From assembly GCA_937902055.1 (NCBI GenBank), contig CALGUJ010000037.1, positions 1 to 7,301 on the forward strand: a stretch of DNA of 7,301 nucleotides, written 5' to 3'. Position 1 is the stretch's first letter. The number at the start of each line of letters is the position of its first letter. Positions 7,255-7,301 of the stretch are shown here, in pieces. A model generated the notes under the pieces. The model was not told the origin of the DNA. It did not search any database and saw only the letters and a list, made by a program, of their open reading frames with translations. The translations under genes and the position numbers were made by a program. The stretch comes from an uncultured Pelolinea sp. Lineage in GTDB: Bacteria > Chloroflexota > Anaerolineae > Anaerolineales > Anaerolineaceae.

Positions 7255-7301
7255 GACCTGCACCGCACCAACGTGGAACTGTCGCTGGCATACGATACCA
7301 C
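7255..7301 (+). pseudogene. In-frame continuation of the REC-PAS-GAF gene past its stop codon
   Basis: Reading on in the same frame after TAA gives DLHRTNVELSLAYDT and then AC, cut by the window edge. This matches the linker that commonly joins a last GAF domain to an HD-GYP domain in multi-sensor phosphodiesterases, and it has no stop. One base change (CAA or GAA to TAA) at 7252 would explain the break. I infer that the expected full protein is REC-PAS-GAF-GAF-GAF-HD-GYP; the HD-GYP part itself is outside the window, so other outputs are possible. Confidence 0.55.

Overview
The window is a bacterial chromosomal segment of moderate GC given almost entirely to signal transduction. The multi-domain REC/PAS/GAF architectures, and the residues just past the last stop codon, resemble proteins common in Chloroflexota (Anaerolineae). 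This taxonomic guess rests on remembered family style, not a search, and is tentative. There is no mobile element, tRNA, rRNA or CRISPR array that I can see.

Layout. (1) Positions 1-701, minus strand: the first 233 codons of a gene that runs off the left edge. It encodes a partly degenerate receiver domain followed by the start of a GAF domain. (2) Positions 702-1083: a divergent intergenic region. It holds a good leftward sigma70-type promoter (TTGAAA, 16 bp, TATAAT) whose -10 box lies inside a perfect 27-bp inverted repeat, a likely operator. It also holds several copies of a GGACAA motif and some smaller hairpins. (3) Positions 1084-4170, plus strand: a 1028-residue membrane sensor histidine kinase, MASE3 then four PAS domains then HisKA and HATPase_c, with all kinase boxes intact. 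(4) Positions 4218-4976: a 252-residue response regulator with one canonical receiver and a second, degenerate receiver-like domain, and no DNA-binding or enzymatic output. (5) Positions 4984-7254: a 756-residue REC-PAS-GAF-GAF-GAF protein. Its reading frame is cut by TAA at 7252-7254, but the same frame goes on coding in a familiar way to the right edge.

How they may work together. The three rightward genes are closely spaced (47 and 7 bp) and probably form one operon. The membrane kinase would sense a signal through MASE3 and PAS and phosphorylate one or both downstream receivers (D56 of the small regulator, D55 of the large one). The small regulator has no output domain, so it may act by protein contact or as a phosphate sink. 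The large one looks like the sensory front half of a c-di-GMP phosphodiesterase of the HD-GYP type, with its output domain lying beyond the stop codon and outside the window. The leftward REC-GAF gene may be part of the same network. Apart from the partial gene at the left edge, the coding frames are intact, and no pathway-specific metabolic genes are present to say what the signal is.

The points most worth checking are the in-frame stop that separates the third GAF domain from its expected continuation, the 27-bp palindrome on the leftward promoter, and the degenerate second receiver of the small regulator.
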